DNA of 64,000 nt from Pseudomonas abietaniphila (GCF_900100795.1 NZ_FNCO01000001.1:496001-560000); one strand, 5' to 3'; positions 45,467 to 56,116 are shown, counted from the first letter of the stretch. Notes: a model not told the origin generated them from the sequence alone. Numbers and translations: made by a program.

Positions 45467-48064
45467 ATGATGAACACTGAACATCGCAAACAACTGCCCG
45501 GCACCTCGCTTGATTACTTCGACGCCCGAGCGGCGGTCGATGCCATCAAGCCCGGTGCCTACGCAACGCTGCCCTACACCTCCCGCGTGCTGGCCGAAAA
45601 CCTGGTTCGCCGCTGCGACCCCGCGACCTTGAAGGCATCGCTGACGCAACTGATCGAGCGCAAGCGCGACCTCGACTTTCCGTGGTTTCCAGCCCGCGTG
45701 GTGTGTCACGACATTCTGGGGCAGACCGCGCTGGTGGACCTCGCCGGGCTGCGCGACGCCATTGCCGACATGGGCGGTGATCCGGCGCAGGTCAACCCGG
45801 TAGTGCCGGTGCAGCTGATTGTCGACCACTCGCTGGCCGTCGAGTGTGGCGGGTACGATCCTGATGCGTTCGCCAAAAACCGTGCGATCGAAGACCGTCG
45901 CAACGAGGACCGTTTCCACTTCATCAACTGGACCAAGCAGGCGTTCAAGAACGTGGAGGTGATCCCGCCGGGCAACGGCATCATGCACCAGATCAACCTG
46001 GAGCGAATGTCGCCGGTGATTCAGACGCTCCATGGCGTCGCATTCCCGGATACCTTGGTGGGGACCGACAGCCATACGCCGCACGTGGACGCCCTGGGCG
46101 TGATCGCCATCGGTGTGGGCGGCCTGGAAGCCGAGAACGTCATGCTCGGTCGCGCGTCGTGGATGCGTTTGCCGGACATCATCGGTGTCGAGTTGAACGG
46201 CCGCCCACAGCCAGGGATTACCGCCACCGACGTGGTGTTGGCGCTGACCGAATACCTGCGCCAACAGAAAGTGGTCGGTGCGTACCTCGAATTCTATGGC
46301 GAGGGCGCTCGGGCGCTGACGCTGGGGGATCGTGCGACGATTTCCAACATGGCACCCGAATACGGCGCCACGGCGGCGATGTTCTCCATCGACCAGCAGA
46401 CCATTGACTACCTTAAGCTCACTGGCCGTGAAGACGATCAAGTGAAACTGGTAGAAACCTATGCCAGGGAAACCGGCCTGTGGGCTGACAGCCTGACGAC
46501 TGCCGAATACGAGCGGGTACTGAGCTTCGACCTGTCCAGTGTGGTGCGTAACATGGCCGGGCCGTCCAATCCGCACGCCCGTGTCGCGACCGCTGATCTG
46601 GCGGCCAAAGGCATCGCCAGTGCCTGGGAAGAAACGCCCGGCCAAATGCCCGACGGCGCGGTCATCATTGCCGCCATCACCAGTTGCACCAACACCAGCA
46701 ACCCGCGCAACGTGATTGCCGCAGGTTTGTTGGCCCGCAATGCCAACGCACTGGGCCTGACCCGTAAGCCGTGGGTGAAGTCTTCGCTGGCGCCGGGCTC
46801 CAAGACCGTCGCGCTGTACCTGGACGAGGCCGGGCTGACCACCGAGCTGGAGCAGTTGGGCTTCGGCGTTGTCGCCTTTGCCTGCACCACCTGCAACGGC
46901 ATGTCCGGTGCGCTGGACCCTGTGATTCAGCAGGAAATCATCGACCGCGACCTGTACGCCACCGCCGTGTTGTCGGGCAACCGCAACTTCGATGGCCGTA
47001 TCCACCCTTACGCCAAACAGGCGTTTCTTGCCTCACCACCGCTGGTGGTGGCCTACGCGATCGCGGGCACCATCCGCTTCGATATCGAGAAGGATGTGCT
47101 GGGGGTTGGTACAAACGGCCAGGAAATCCGTCTGAAAGACATCTGGCCGACTGACGAAGAAATCGATGCGGTGGTCAAGGCCTCGGTCAAGCCGGAGCAG
47201 TTCCGCCAGGTCTATATCCCGATGTTTGCAATCCATGAAGACACCGGCCCGAAAGTCGATCCGCTGTACGACTGGCGCCCGATGAGTACCTATATTCGCC
47301 GTCCTCCTTACTGGGAAGGCGCGCTGGCGGGGGAGCGTACGCTCAAGGGCATGCGACCCCTGGCGGTATTGCCGGACAACATCACCACCGATCACCTGTC
47401 GCCGTCCAATGCGATCATGCTCGACAGCGCGGCGGGCGAGTATCTGGCGAAAATGGGCCTGCCGGAAGAGGACTTCAACTCGTACGCAACCCACCGTGGG
47501 GACCACCTGACCGCCCAGCGCGCGACGTTCGCCAACCCTAAACTGTTCAACGAAATGGTTCAGGAAGGCGGCAAGGTCAAGCAGGGCTCGCTGGCGCGGA
47601 TCGAGCCGGAAGGCAAGGTGACCCGTATGTGGGAAGCGATCGAGACTTATATGGAGCGCAAACAGCCGCTGATTATCGTTGCGGGCGCCGATTACGGTCA
47701 GGGTTCGTCCCGCGACTGGGCGGCCAAGGGCGTACGTCTGGCAGGTGTGGAAGCCATCGTTGCCGAAGGTTTCGAGCGCATCCACCGCACCAACCTTGTC
47801 GGCATGGGCGTCTTGCCGCTGGAGTTCAAACCCGGGACCAACCGCACGACATTGGGTATCGACGGCACCGAGACCTATGACGTCATCGGCGAGCGCACGC
47901 CGCGTGCGACCCTGACGCTGGTGATTCATCGCAACAACGGCGAGCGTCTGGACGTGCCGGTCACCTGCCGTCTCGACACCGGCGAAGAGGTGTCGATTTA
48001 CGAAGCGGGCGGTGTCTTGCAGCGCTTCGCTCAAGACTTCCTCGAATCGGCCTCCGTGGCCTGA
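45467..48064 (+). CDS. acnD: Fe/S-dependent 2-methylcitrate dehydratase AcnD
   Basis: 865-residue aconitase-family enzyme that dehydrates 2-methylcitrate; together with PrpF it replaces PrpD. Cluster-binding Cys in ITSCTNTSNPRNV and ACTTCNGMSG; C-terminal swivel domain with ADYGQGSSRDWAAKG. MNTEHRKQLPGTSLDYFD at the N-terminus fits AcnD rather than AcnA. The second ATG (45470) is an equally likely start. Confidence 0.95.
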   Translation: MMNTEHRKQLPGTSLDYFDARAAVDAIKPGAYATLPYTSRVLAENLVRRCDPATLKASLTQLIERKRDLDFPWFPARVVCHDILGQTALVDLAGLRDAIADMGGDPAQVNPVVPVQLIVDHSLAVECGGYDPDAFAKNRAIEDRRNEDRFHFINWTKQAFKNVEVIPPGNGIMHQINLERMSPVIQTLHGVAFPDTLVGTDSHTPHVDALGVIAIGVGGLEAENVMLGRASWMRLPDIIGVELNGRPQPGITATDVVLALTEYLRQQKVVGAYLEFYGEGARALTLGDRATISNMAPEYGATAAMFSIDQQTIDYLKLTGREDDQVKLVETYARETGLWADSLTTAEYERVLSFDLSSVVRNMAGPSNPHARVATADLAAKGIASAWEETPGQMPDGAVIIAAITSCTNTSNPRNVIAAGLLARNANALGLTRKPWVKSSLAPGSKTVALYLDEAGLTTELEQLGFGVVAFACTTCNGMSGALDPVIQQEIIDRDLYATAVLSGNRNFDGRIHPYAKQAFLASPPLVVAYAIAGTIRFDIEKDVLGVGTNGQEIRLKDIWPTDEEIDAVVKASVKPEQFRQVYIPMFAIHEDTGPKVDPLYDWRPMSTYIRRPPYWEGALAGERTLKGMRPLAVLPDNITTDHLSPSNAIMLDSAAGEYLAKMGLPEEDFNSYATHRGDHLTAQRATFANPKLFNEMVQEGGKVKQGSLARIEPEGKVTRMWEAIETYMERKQPLIIVAGADYGQGSSRDWAAKGVRLAGVEAIVAEGFERIHRTNLVGMGVLPLEFKPGTNRTTLGIDGTETYDVIGERTPRATLTLVIHRNNGERLDVPVTCRLDTGEEVSIYEAGGVLQRFAQDFLESASVA

Positions 48065-48123
48065 CGACGTGCCGACGCCACCAAAGGGTGGTGTCGGCGT
48101 TTGAACGAAAGGAAAGCGATTCC

Positions 48124-49314
48124 ATGGCTCATACAGCGCAAATCAGGATTCCCGCGACCTACATGCGTGGCGGCACCAGTAAAGGCGTGTTTTTTCGCCT
48201 GCAGGATCTGCCCGAGGCCGCCCAAGTACCGGGTCCGTCCCGTGATGCCCTGTTGCTTCGGGTGATTGGCAGCCCCGACCCTTATGCCAAGCAGATCGAT
48301 GGCATGGGGGGCGCGACGTCCAGTACCAGCAAGACGGTGATCCTGTCCAAAAGCATCAAGGCCGATCACGACGTTGACTACCTGTTCGGCCAGGTGTCCA
48401 TCGACACGCCGTTCGTGGACTGGAGCGGCAATTGCGGCAACCTCTCGGCGGCAGTCGGGCCGTTCGCGATCAGCAACGGCCTGGTGGATGCCAGCCGCGT
48501 GCCTGATAACGGCGTCGCCGTGATCCGGATCTGGCAGGCCAATATTGGCAAGACGATCATTGCCCACGTGCCGATGACCAACGGCGCGGTGCAGGAAACC
48601 GGTGATTTCGAACTCGATGGCGTGACCTTTCCCGCCGCCGAGGTACAGCTGGCGTTCATGGATCCGGCAGCCGAAGAAGAGGGCGCGGGCAGTTCGATGT
48701 TCCCGACCGGCAATCTGGTGGACGAGCTTGAGGTGCCGGGCGTCGGCACGTTCAAGGCGACCATGATCAATGCCGGCATCCCGACCATTTTCGTCAACGC
48801 CAGCGACATCGGTTACACCGGCACCGAGTTGCAGGACGCGATCAACAGCGACGCAAATGCCTTGACCAGGTTTGAAACCATCCGCGCGTACGGCGCCGTG
48901 CGCATGGGTTTGATTGCCCATGTGGATGAGGCGGCCAAGCGTCAGCACACGCCGAAGGTAGCCTTTGTTGCGGCCCCCAGCGAGTACGTATCGTCCAGCG
49001 GCAAGCGGGTGACGGTGGAGGATGCCGATCTGTTGGTGCGCGCCATGTCCATGGGCAAGCTGCACCACGCCATGATGGGGACGGCGGCGGTGGCGATCGG
49101 CACTGCAGCGGCCATTCCTGGCACGCTGGTTAACCTGGCGGCCGGTGGCGGCGAGCGTAGCGCGGTCCGTTTCGGTCATCCATCCGGCACGTTGCGCGTC
49201 GGCGCTGAAGCGGCGCTGGTCGACGGCGAATGGCAGGTGAACAAAGCCATCATGAGCCGCAGTGCGCGGGTGTTGATGGAAGGGTGGGTGCGTGTGCCGG
49301 GCGATAGCTTCTGA
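48124..49314 (+). CDS. prpF: AcnD-accessory isomerase PrpF
   Basis: 396-residue diaminopimelate-epimerase-fold protein that isomerises trans-aconitate-type products so that AcnD-made 2-methylaconitate can be rehydrated. Opening TYMRGGTSKGVFF and middle NCGNLSAAVGPFAI are typical. AAAGGAAAG precedes the ATG. It is the last gene of the cluster; no prpD follows. Confidence 0.94.
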   Translation: MAHTAQIRIPATYMRGGTSKGVFFRLQDLPEAAQVPGPSRDALLLRVIGSPDPYAKQIDGMGGATSSTSKTVILSKSIKADHDVDYLFGQVSIDTPFVDWSGNCGNLSAAVGPFAISNGLVDASRVPDNGVAVIRIWQANIGKTIIAHVPMTNGAVQETGDFELDGVTFPAAEVQLAFMDPAAEEEGAGSSMFPTGNLVDELEVPGVGTFKATMINAGIPTIFVNASDIGYTGTELQDAINSDANALTRFETIRAYGAVRMGLIAHVDEAAKRQHTPKVAFVAAPSEYVSSSGKRVTVEDADLLVRAMSMGKLHHAMMGTAAVAIGTAAAIPGTLVNLAAGGGERSAVRFGHPSGTLRVGAEAALVDGEWQVNKAIMSRSARVLMEGWVRVPGDSF

Positions 49315-49331
49315 CGTTTTGCTTCGTCTTT

Positions 49332-49419
49332 TGTAGGAGCGCGCTTGCCCGCGAACGCATTCTGTCAGGTACGTATTCGTTATAGACAGAAGGCATTCGC
49401 GGGCAAGCGCGCTCCTACA
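49332..49419. repeat. REP doublet
   Basis: TGTAGGAGCGCGCTTGCCCG and its perfect inverted copy CGGGCAAGCGCGCTCCTACA form 20-base and longer arms with a 40-base spacer. Between convergent prpF and ppsR, where it may serve as the transcript end. The same variant appears degenerate at 35913. Confidence 0.85.
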
Positions 49420-49432
49420 GTTCACAAACACG

Positions 49433-50251
49433 CTATTTAAACCGTCGCTCAACGCCTTTTTCCACCAGCACTTTCGCCGAAATTTCCTCAACCGAAAAAT
49501 GTGTGGAATTGATGTTCGGAATGTTCTCCCGGCGGAACAGGTTTTCCACTTCGCGCACTTCGAACTCGCACTGGGCGAAGCTCGAATAACGGCTGTTGGG
49601 CTTGCGTTCGTGACGAATGGCGGTCAGTCGATCGGGATCGATGGTGAGGCCAAACAGCTTCGACCGGTGTTGCTTGAGCGCTGCCGGCAGTTGCAGGCGC
49701 TCCATGTCGTCTTCGGTCAGCGGATAGTTGGCCGCGCGGATGCCGAATTGCATGGCCATGTATAGACAGGTAGGCGTCTTCCCGCAGCGGGAAACGCCCA
49801 CCAGAATGATGTCGGCCTTGTCGTAATAATGGGTTCTGGCACCGTCATCGTTGTCCAGCGCGAAGTTCACGGCCTCGATCCGCTCCATGTAATTGGAGTT
49901 GTGACCGATGGAGTGTGATTTGCCCACCGAGTAGGAGGAGTGTGAACTAAGCTCCTGCTCAAGTGGCGCCAGGAAGGTCGAGAAAATATCGATCATGAAG
50001 CCGTCGGACGTCGCCAGAATCTCGCGAATGTCCTGATTGACGATGGTGTCGAAGATGATCGGGCGCGCCTCGTCCTTTTCGGCAGCCTTGTTGATCTGCT
50101 GGACCATCGCCCGGGCCTTCTCGATGCTGTCGATATAGGGCCTGGTGAACTTGTTGAAGGTTATGTTTTCAAATTGCGCCAACAGGCTCTGACCAAGCGT
50201 TTCGGCCGTGATGCCGGTGCCGTCGGAGATAAAGAAAGCGGATCGTTTCAT
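49433..50251 (-). CDS. ppsR: PEP synthetase regulatory kinase/phosphotransferase
   Basis: 272-residue bifunctional protein (DUF299 family) that inactivates PEP synthase by ADP-dependent phosphorylation and reactivates it by phosphorolysis. N-terminal [17 protein letters not shown] and the P-loop-like [15 protein letters not shown] (about 151-165) are diagnostic. Encoded divergently from its target ppsA, the usual arrangement. Confidence 0.94.
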   Translation of the reverse strand: MKRSAFFISDGTGITAETLGQSLLAQFENITFNKFTRPYIDSIEKARAMVQQINKAAEKDEARPIIFDTIVNQDIREILATSDGFMIDIFSTFLAPLEQELSSHSSYSVGKSHSIGHNSNYMERIEAVNFALDNDDGARTHYYDKADIILVGVSRCGKTPTCLYMAMQFGIRAANYPLTEDDMERLQLPAALKQHRSKLFGLTIDPDRLTAIRHERKPNSRYSSFAQCEFEVREVENLFRRENIPNINSTHFSVEEISAKVLVEKGVERRFK

Positions 50252-50374
50252 TTGCGCCTTGGGCCTTAAGCTGGTGACGATTCTTGGATATCATAGGCGG
50301 GCTTGCGAGCCATGACTGGCCGCATTCTACCTTTTTTCAAGGTTCTGATTTTAAGGATGAAGATTTTCAGGGGC

Positions 50375-50405
50375 CGAGCCACTCGCGTGAGCGGGTCGCT
50401 TTTTT
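50375..50405 (+). terminator. Terminator-like hairpin in the ppsA leader
   Basis: Imperfect stem CGAGCCACTC / GAGCGGGTCG (loop GCGT, two mismatches), then CTTTTTT. It lies 60 bases upstream of the ppsA start in a divergent gap, so there is no upstream plus-strand gene for it to terminate. That makes it a candidate attenuator of ppsA. Confidence 0.5.
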
Positions 50406-50464
50406 CCTGTGATGACAGCACCCATGCTTTTCCCAACAACAATTCGGTTAGTGGAGAGATCACC

Positions 50465-52840
50465 TTGGTAGAGTACGTAGTTTCCCTCGATAAGCTCGGC
50501 AAACATGATGTTGAGCATGTGGGGGGCAAGAACGCATCCCTCGGCGAGATGATCAGCAACCTGGCGGGCGCAGGCGTTTCCGTTCCCGGTGGCTTCGCCA
50601 CTACCGCTCAGGCCTATCGTGATTTTCTTGAGCAAAGTGGCCTGAACGATCAGATCCACGCGGCGCTCGATGCTCTGGACGTCGACGACGTCAACGCACT
50701 GGCAAAAACCGGCGCGCAGATTCGTCAGTGGATCATGGAAGCCGAATTCCCCGAGAAGCTCAACGCTGAAATCCGTACTGCTTTCGCCGCGCTCTCGGCG
50801 GGCAATCCGGACATCGCCGTTGCCGTGCGTTCTTCCGCCACTGCAGAAGACCTGCCTGACGCCTCGTTTGCCGGCCAGCAGGAAACCTTCCTCAACATTC
50901 GCGGCGTCGAGAACGTGATCCGCGCGGCGAAAGAAGTCTTCGCTTCGCTGTTCAACGACCGCGCCATTTCCTACCGCGTGCACCAGGGTTTCGACCACAA
51001 GCTGGTCGCACTGTCCGCTGGCGTGCAGCGCATGGTCCGTTCCGAAACCGGCACGGCGGGCGTGATGTTCACGCTGGACACCGAATCCGGTTTCCGTGAC
51101 GTCGTTTTCATCACCGGTGCTTATGGCCTGGGCGAAACCGTCGTACAAGGCGCGGTCAACCCGGACGAATTCTACGTTCACAAGAACACCCTTGAAGCCG
51201 GTCGCCCTGCGATCCTGCGCCGCAATCTGGGCAGCAAGGCCATCAAGATGATCTACGGCGACGAAGCCAAGGCCGGCAAGTCGGTCAAGGTCATCGACGT
51301 GGAAGCCGCTGATCGCGCACGCTTCTGCCTCTCCGACGAAGAAGTCAGCAACCTGGCGCGTCAGGCGATGATCATCGAGAAGCACTACCAGTGCCCGATG
51401 GACATCGAATGGGCGAAAGATGGTGACGACGGCAAGCTCTACATCGTTCAGGCGCGTCCTGAAACCGTTAAGAGCCGCAGCTCGGGCAACGTCATGGAAC
51501 GCTACCTGCTGAAAGAGAAGGGCACCGTTCTGGCAGAAGGCCGCGCCATTGGTCAGCGCATCGGCGCGGGCAAGGTGCGGATCATCAAGGACGTGTCCGA
51601 GATGGACAAGGTTCAAGCCGGCGACGTGCTGGTCTCCGACATGACCGATCCGGATTGGGAACCGGTGATGAAGCGCGCCAGCGCCATCGTCACCAACCGT
51701 GGCGGTCGTACCTGCCACGCCGCGATCATCGCGCGTGAACTGGGTATTCCTGCCGTCGTGGGCTGCGGCAACGCCACCGAGCTGTTGAAAGACGGTCAGG
51801 GCGTGACTGTGTCCTGTGCCGAAGGCGACACCGGTTACATCTTCGAAGGCGAGCTGGGCTTCGACATCAAGCAGAACTCGGTCGATGCCATGCCGGAACT
51901 GCCGTTCAAGATCATGATGAACGTCGGTAACCCTGACCGTGCGTTTGACTTCGCCCAGTTGCCCAACGCCGGTATCGGTCTGGCGCGTCTGGAGTTCATC
52001 ATCAACCGCATGATCGGCGTGCACCCCAAAGCATTGCTGAACTACCCGAATCTGCCGCTGGACATCAAGGAAAGCGTCGACAAGCGTATTGCCGGTTACG
52101 ACGATCCGGTCGGTTTCTACGTCGAGAAGCTGGTCGAAGGCATCAGTACCCTGGCCGCGGCGTTTTCGCCGAAGAAGGTCATCGTGCGCCTGTCGGACTT
52201 CAAGTCCAATGAGTACGCCAACCTGATCGGCGGCAAGCTGTACGAGCCGGAAGAAGAGAACCCGATGCTGGGCTTTCGCGGTGCATCGCGTTACATCAGC
52301 GAAAACTTCCGTGACTGCTTCGAGCTCGAGTGCCGTGCCCTCAAGCGCGTGCGCAACGAGATGGGCCTGACCAACGTGGAAATCATGGTGCCGTTCGTGC
52401 GCACCCTGGGTGAAGCGAGCCAGGTGATCGACCTGCTGGCGGAGAACGGTCTGGCGCGAGGCGAAAACGGTCTGCGCGTGATCATGATGTGCGAACTGCC
52501 GTCCAACGCCCTGATGGCCGAGGAGTTCCTCGAGTTCTTCGACGGCTTCTCCATCGGTTCCAACGACCTGACCCAGCTGACACTGGGCCTGGACCGCGAC
52601 TCCGGGATCATCGCGCACCTGTTCGACGAGCGGAATCCTGCGGTCAAGAAGCTGCTGTCCAGCGCCATTCAGGCCTGTAACAAGGCGGGCAAGTACATCG
52701 GCATCTGCGGTCAGGGCCCGTCCGACCACCCGGATCTGGCGCGCTGGCTGATGGAGCAGGGCATCGAAAGCGTGTCGCTGAACCCCGACTCGGTACTGGA
52801 AACCTGGTTCTTCCTCTCCGAGGAGGATGCGCCAACCTGA
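50465..52840 (+). CDS. ppsA: Phosphoenolpyruvate synthase PpsA
   Basis: 791-residue enzyme that makes PEP from pyruvate and ATP, needed for growth on three-carbon and propionate-derived pyruvate. N-terminal ATP-grasp domain (about 15-340; [35 protein letters not shown]), phosphohistidine domain with [22 protein letters not shown]-terminal PEP/pyruvate barrel with [16 protein letters not shown] and [10 protein letters not shown]. The start is TTG at 50465 with GGAGAG upstream, giving the family N-terminus [11 protein letters not shown]. Confidence 0.96.
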   Translation: MVEYVVSLDKLGKHDVEHVGGKNASLGEMISNLAGAGVSVPGGFATTAQAYRDFLEQSGLNDQIHAALDALDVDDVNALAKTGAQIRQWIMEAEFPEKLNAEIRTAFAALSAGNPDIAVAVRSSATAEDLPDASFAGQQETFLNIRGVENVIRAAKEVFASLFNDRAISYRVHQGFDHKLVALSAGVQRMVRSETGTAGVMFTLDTESGFRDVVFITGAYGLGETVVQGAVNPDEFYVHKNTLEAGRPAILRRNLGSKAIKMIYGDEAKAGKSVKVIDVEAADRARFCLSDEEVSNLARQAMIIEKHYQCPMDIEWAKDGDDGKLYIVQARPETVKSRSSGNVMERYLLKEKGTVLAEGRAIGQRIGAGKVRIIKDVSEMDKVQAGDVLVSDMTDPDWEPVMKRASAIVTNRGGRTCHAAIIARELGIPAVVGCGNATELLKDGQGVTVSCAEGDTGYIFEGELGFDIKQNSVDAMPELPFKIMMNVGNPDRAFDFAQLPNAGIGLARLEFIINRMIGVHPKALLNYPNLPLDIKESVDKRIAGYDDPVGFYVEKLVEGISTLAAAFSPKKVIVRLSDFKSNEYANLIGGKLYEPEEENPMLGFRGASRYISENFRDCFELECRALKRVRNEMGLTNVEIMVPFVRTLGEASQVIDLLAENGLARGENGLRVIMMCELPSNALMAEEFLEFFDGFSIGSNDLTQLTLGLDRDSGIIAHLFDERNPAVKKLLSSAIQACNKAGKYIGICGQGPSDHPDLARWLMEQGIESVSLNPDSVLETWFFLSEEDAPT

Positions 52841-52903
52841 TACCCCGCAGGTAGAGCAATCGAGTAAGATGCTGGCCCGTTTCAACGGGTCGGCTTTCCA
52901 AAG

Positions 52904-52933
52904 AAGGGCGGCCTTAACGGTTCCGCCCTTTTT
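52904..52933 (+). terminator. Factor-independent terminator of ppsA
   Basis: Eight-base stem AAGGGCGG / CCGCCCTT with an 11-base loop, then TTT; 64 bases after the ppsA stop. Confidence 0.8.
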
Positions 52934-53026
52934 CATGCGAATTTTCCAAGCGAAGGGTTCAGCCCCGGGACAGCCTCTGCGTGCTATTCCGGCAATGTGC
53001 CTTTCTCAGAGCCAAGCAAGAGCAAT

Positions 53027-54019
53027 ATGCAAAGCAGCAGCGATCTTTTTCCAGTGGCCTTGATCAGCGCCGAACGACGTGGCGACCTGATCGAGGACGT
53101 CTACCGTCTGAAACCCGGCAACAGCATGGACTTCACGGTCGAGCTGGCCGTCACCCGACTGGGGCAGGTCAACGCCCCCGATGTACGCGGCGTTCCAGTG
53201 ATCTTGCTGCATGGCAGCTTCTCCAATCGACGTTTCTGGTACTCGCCCAAAGGCATCGGGCTAGGGGCTTATCTGGCACGTGCAGGGTTCGACGTCTGGA
53301 TCCCGGAGATGCGTGGGCACGGGTTGTCTGCGCGCAATGAAGCCTACCGGCACAACCGGGTCGCCGATTACGCGCGCTACGACCTGCCGGCCATCGCGGC
53401 GTTCGTCTGTGAGCAGGCCGGGCAGGTCCCGCACTGGATCGGTCATTCTCTCGGCGGCACGACGCTCGCCGCGGCATTGGGCGGTCACTACCTGGACGCA
53501 GGGCAGGTGGCCTCGGCGGCGTTGTTCGGCAGTCAGGTCTCTCGCACGTACTGGCCGCTCAAGGTGCCGCCATTGCAGTGGAGTACGCGACTGCTGCTCA
53601 AGCGCTTCGAGCATGTGTCCGGCCCGCGTTTCAAGCGAGGCCCGGAAGACGAACCGATGGGCATACTGCTTGAAAGCATGCGCTGGCACGGCCTGTTCGG
53701 TCGCTTCGGCGACAAGAAGGACGATTGGTGGTCAGGCCTGCGTCACGTGCAGGTGCCGCTGCTGTGTGTCGCGGGCGCTGGTGACCATCAGGACCCCGAG
53801 TGGGCATGTCGTGAGCTGTTCGAGCAAATGGGCTCGGAGCAGAAAGCATTCTGGTGCCTGGGGCGCCAGGAAGGCTTCAGCGAAGATTTCGGTCATGTGC
53901 AGATGCTGGTCAGCAAGGCTGCTCAGGCGCAGGTCTGGCCAAAGGTCGCTGACTGGCTCAACCGGCAGATCACGCCCTTAAATGCTGAATCAACGCTGAA
54001 TAGGGTGGCAACTCCCTGA
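53027..54019 (+). CDS. Alpha/beta hydrolase
   Basis: 330-residue alpha/beta-hydrolase-fold protein. Oxyanion region LLHGSFSNRRFW, nucleophile elbow GHSLGG (about 137-142), acid and His suggested in GAGDHQDPE and FGHVQML. The N-terminal 50 residues and the lipase-like elbow suggest a lipid or ester substrate. In P. aeruginosa a similar hydrolase gene lies between ppsA and rraA, the same order as here. Ribosome site is weak; GTG at 52997 is an alternative start. Confidence 0.82.
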   Translation: MQSSSDLFPVALISAERRGDLIEDVYRLKPGNSMDFTVELAVTRLGQVNAPDVRGVPVILLHGSFSNRRFWYSPKGIGLGAYLARAGFDVWIPEMRGHGLSARNEAYRHNRVADYARYDLPAIAAFVCEQAGQVPHWIGHSLGGTTLAAALGGHYLDAGQVASAALFGSQVSRTYWPLKVPPLQWSTRLLLKRFEHVSGPRFKRGPEDEPMGILLESMRWHGLFGRFGDKKDDWWSGLRHVQVPLLCVAGAGDHQDPEWACRELFEQMGSEQKAFWCLGRQEGFSEDFGHVQMLVSKAAQAQVWPKVADWLNRQITPLNAESTLNRVATP

Positions 54020-54235
54020 GTTGCGCGCCCATAAGCGTTCCTATGGGCGTCGTGTGGCGCTAAGCTACCCCCGTTCGAGTGGCCACGGTGTGCGGCAGGT
54101 GATCAAGACTCGTCGGTCAGTATTTTGTTCTATATAAGGAAGCATTGTGGCGTTCGTCATGGTCTGACATGCGAGCCACCCGAACCTGCCAGCCGCAGGT
54201 TCATCCTTGAAACGAATCACTGACAGGAGTTACCC

Positions 54236-54724
54236 ATGCACTACATCACTCCGGATTTGTGCGACGCCTACCCTGAGCTGGTTCAGGTAGTCGAGCCAAT
54301 GTTCAGCAATTTTGGCGGTCGCGATTCGTTCGGTGGCGAAATCGTCACCCTCAAGTGTTTCGAAGACAATTCGCTGGTGCGTGAGCAAGCCGACCAGAAC
54401 GGCAAAGGCAAAGTACTGGTGGTCGATGGTGGTGGCTCGCTGCGGCGGGCGTTGCTGGGTGATCTGCTGGCGGAGAAAGCGGCGAAAAATGGCTGGGAAG
54501 GCATGGTCATCTATGGCTGTGTGCGCGATGTCGATGTCCTGGCGCAGACCGATCTCGGTGTGCAGGCATTGGCCAGTCACCCGCTCAAGACCGACAAGCG
54601 CGGGCTGGGTGATCTGAACGTGGTGGTGACATTTGGCGGCGTGACCTTCCGCCCGGGCGAATACGTGTACGCCGACAACAACGGCATTATCGTTTCCCCA
54701 AGTCCCTTGAAAATGCCGGATTGA
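54236..54724 (+). CDS. rraA: Ribonuclease E activity regulator RraA
   Basis: 162-residue trimeric-ring protein that binds RNase E and lowers RNA decay. Typical strings: [53 protein letters not shown] and [10 protein letters not shown]. The family also includes HMG/CHA aldolase activity in some members. AGGAG precedes the ATG. Confidence 0.93.
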   Translation: MHYITPDLCDAYPELVQVVEPMFSNFGGRDSFGGEIVTLKCFEDNSLVREQADQNGKGKVLVVDGGGSLRRALLGDLLAEKAAKNGWEGMVIYGCVRDVDVLAQTDLGVQALASHPLKTDKRGLGDLNVVVTFGGVTFRPGEYVYADNNGIIVSPSPLKMPD

Positions 54725-54769
54725 CCGGTTTCTCCATTCAGAAAACAGCAAGGACACCAAGGACAGTGA

Positions 54770-55765
54770 ATGTTCGATGAGACAAACGCGCAGTGGGGGC
54801 TGGTTCATGCCTTCGTGCTGGACGGAAAAGGCGGGGCGCGTTCAATAGCTCGAACCGAACTGGATTGCCTGCAACTGGAGCCGCACGAAAGTGTGTGGCT
54901 TCACTGGGACCGCAGTCACCCGCAGACGCAGACGTGGCTGCGGTCGTCGAGTGGCCTCAGCGAATTCGTTTGCGACCTGATGCTTGAGGAAAATACCCGG
55001 CCACGCCTGCTGCCGCTGCCGGACAATGAGTTGCTGTTGTTTTTACGCGGAGTGAATCTCAACCCCGGCGCCGAACCTGAAGACATGGTGTCGGTACGGA
55101 TTTTCGCGGCGGCGCAGCGTGTGATCTCCCTGCGGCTTCGCTCGTTGCGTGCGACGGATGAGTTGATTGACCTGCTCAACGAGGGCAAAGGGCCGAAAAC
55201 GGCGTCCGAATTGCTGGTTTATCTCGCGCAATTGCTCACTGACAAGGTCCAGGCGGTGGTCAGCGAGCTGACCGAACTGGTCGACGACATGGAAGAGCGC
55301 ATAGATGCCGACGAACGGTACATGCCTGAGCACGGCAACATGGTTCACATCCGGCGCAGGGCGGCAGGCATGCGTCGGTTTCTGCACCCTCAGCGGGAAA
55401 TCTATGCGCAGCTGACGCGCAGCAAGATGCCGTGGTTCGTGGACGACGATGCGGATTACTGGAACGAATTGAACAACAGCCTGACGCGGTATCTGGAGGA
55501 GCTGGAGCTGACCCGAGAGCGCGTGGGGCTGGTGCTGGAGGCTGAAGACAGACGCCTCAACGAGCGCATGAACCGCACCATGTACCGCTTCGGAATCATC
55601 ACCGGAATCTTCCTGCCCATGAGCTTCCTGACCGGGTTGCTGGGCATCAACGTTGGCGGCATTCCAGGTTCGGATAATCCGTATGGCTTCGTGTTCGCCT
55701 GCGCGCTGATGATTGTGGTTGCGGTGGGGCAGATGTGGCTGTTCAAGCGTTTGCGGTGGGTCTGA
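54770..55765 (+). CDS. cmaX: CorA-family divalent cation transporter CmaX
   Basis: 331-residue membrane protein with a large cytoplasmic N-terminal domain and two C-terminal helices (about 272-292 and 303-325). The pore motif region reads LLGINVGGIPG, close to the GMN/GVN motif of CorA/ZntB. Located first in the cmaX-crfX-cmpX-sigX-oprF cluster, a conserved pseudomonad order. Transported ion (Mg or Zn) unproven. Confidence 0.9.
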   Translation: MFDETNAQWGLVHAFVLDGKGGARSIARTELDCLQLEPHESVWLHWDRSHPQTQTWLRSSSGLSEFVCDLMLEENTRPRLLPLPDNELLLFLRGVNLNPGAEPEDMVSVRIFAAAQRVISLRLRSLRATDELIDLLNEGKGPKTASELLVYLAQLLTDKVQAVVSELTELVDDMEERIDADERYMPEHGNMVHIRRRAAGMRRFLHPQREIYAQLTRSKMPWFVDDDADYWNELNNSLTRYLEELELTRERVGLVLEAEDRRLNERMNRTMYRFGIITGIFLPMSFLTGLLGINVGGIPGSDNPYGFVFACALMIVVAVGQMWLFKRLRWV

Positions 55766-55850
55766 TGAAAAAAAACGACGTCGTTTATGGTGTGGTGTGT
55801 GACTCAGGCAAAACGGGCTGCGTCTTCCAGTGACATCACGTGAGGTGCCT

Positions 55851-56114
55851 ATGCACGACCCGTTTGAAGAATCACTGCGAGACATGCTTAATTCCTCGTC
55901 CTCCAGCCGGGATGATGATGCGGCATTGGGGCGTGTGCTGAAGACGGCCAACCGTCAGGTCGGCGCGGGCGATCTGTTCAGCCTGCTCGGCCGCTGCATA
56001 CAAGCATTGATGATGGCCGTGAACAACGGCTCGGCTCACGTTTCACCTGTTTCCCGTCGCAAGACGACGATTGCCGGCACTGCGTTTACCGCTGCCAAAG
56101 ACAAGGCTGATTGA
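55851..56114 (+). CDS. crfX: CrfX small protein of the sigX locus
   Basis: 87-residue protein, MHDPFEESLRDMLNSSSSSRDDDAALGRVLKTANRQVGAGDLF in broad outline: Ser/Asp-rich start, a short amphipathic middle (LFSLLGRCIQALMMAV) and a basic end. Recognised by its place between cmaX and cmpX; family function unknown. GAGGT precedes the ATG; the stop touches the cmpX start region. Confidence 0.82.
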   Translation: MHDPFEESLRDMLNSSSSSRDDDAALGRVLKTANRQVGAGDLFSLLGRCIQALMMAVNNGSAHVSPVSRRKTTIAGTAFTAAKDKAD

Positions 56115-56116
56115 AT

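Noticed and set aside
45428..47005. 525-codon open frame opposite acnD
   Set aside because: Antisense shadow with no domain signature or ribosome site; acnD is well supported.
50351..52936. 861-codon open frame on the minus strand opposite ppsA
   Set aside because: It mirrors the ppsA codons, has no recognisable domain, and ppsA itself has full family motifs. Long antisense frames are expected in GC-rich DNA.
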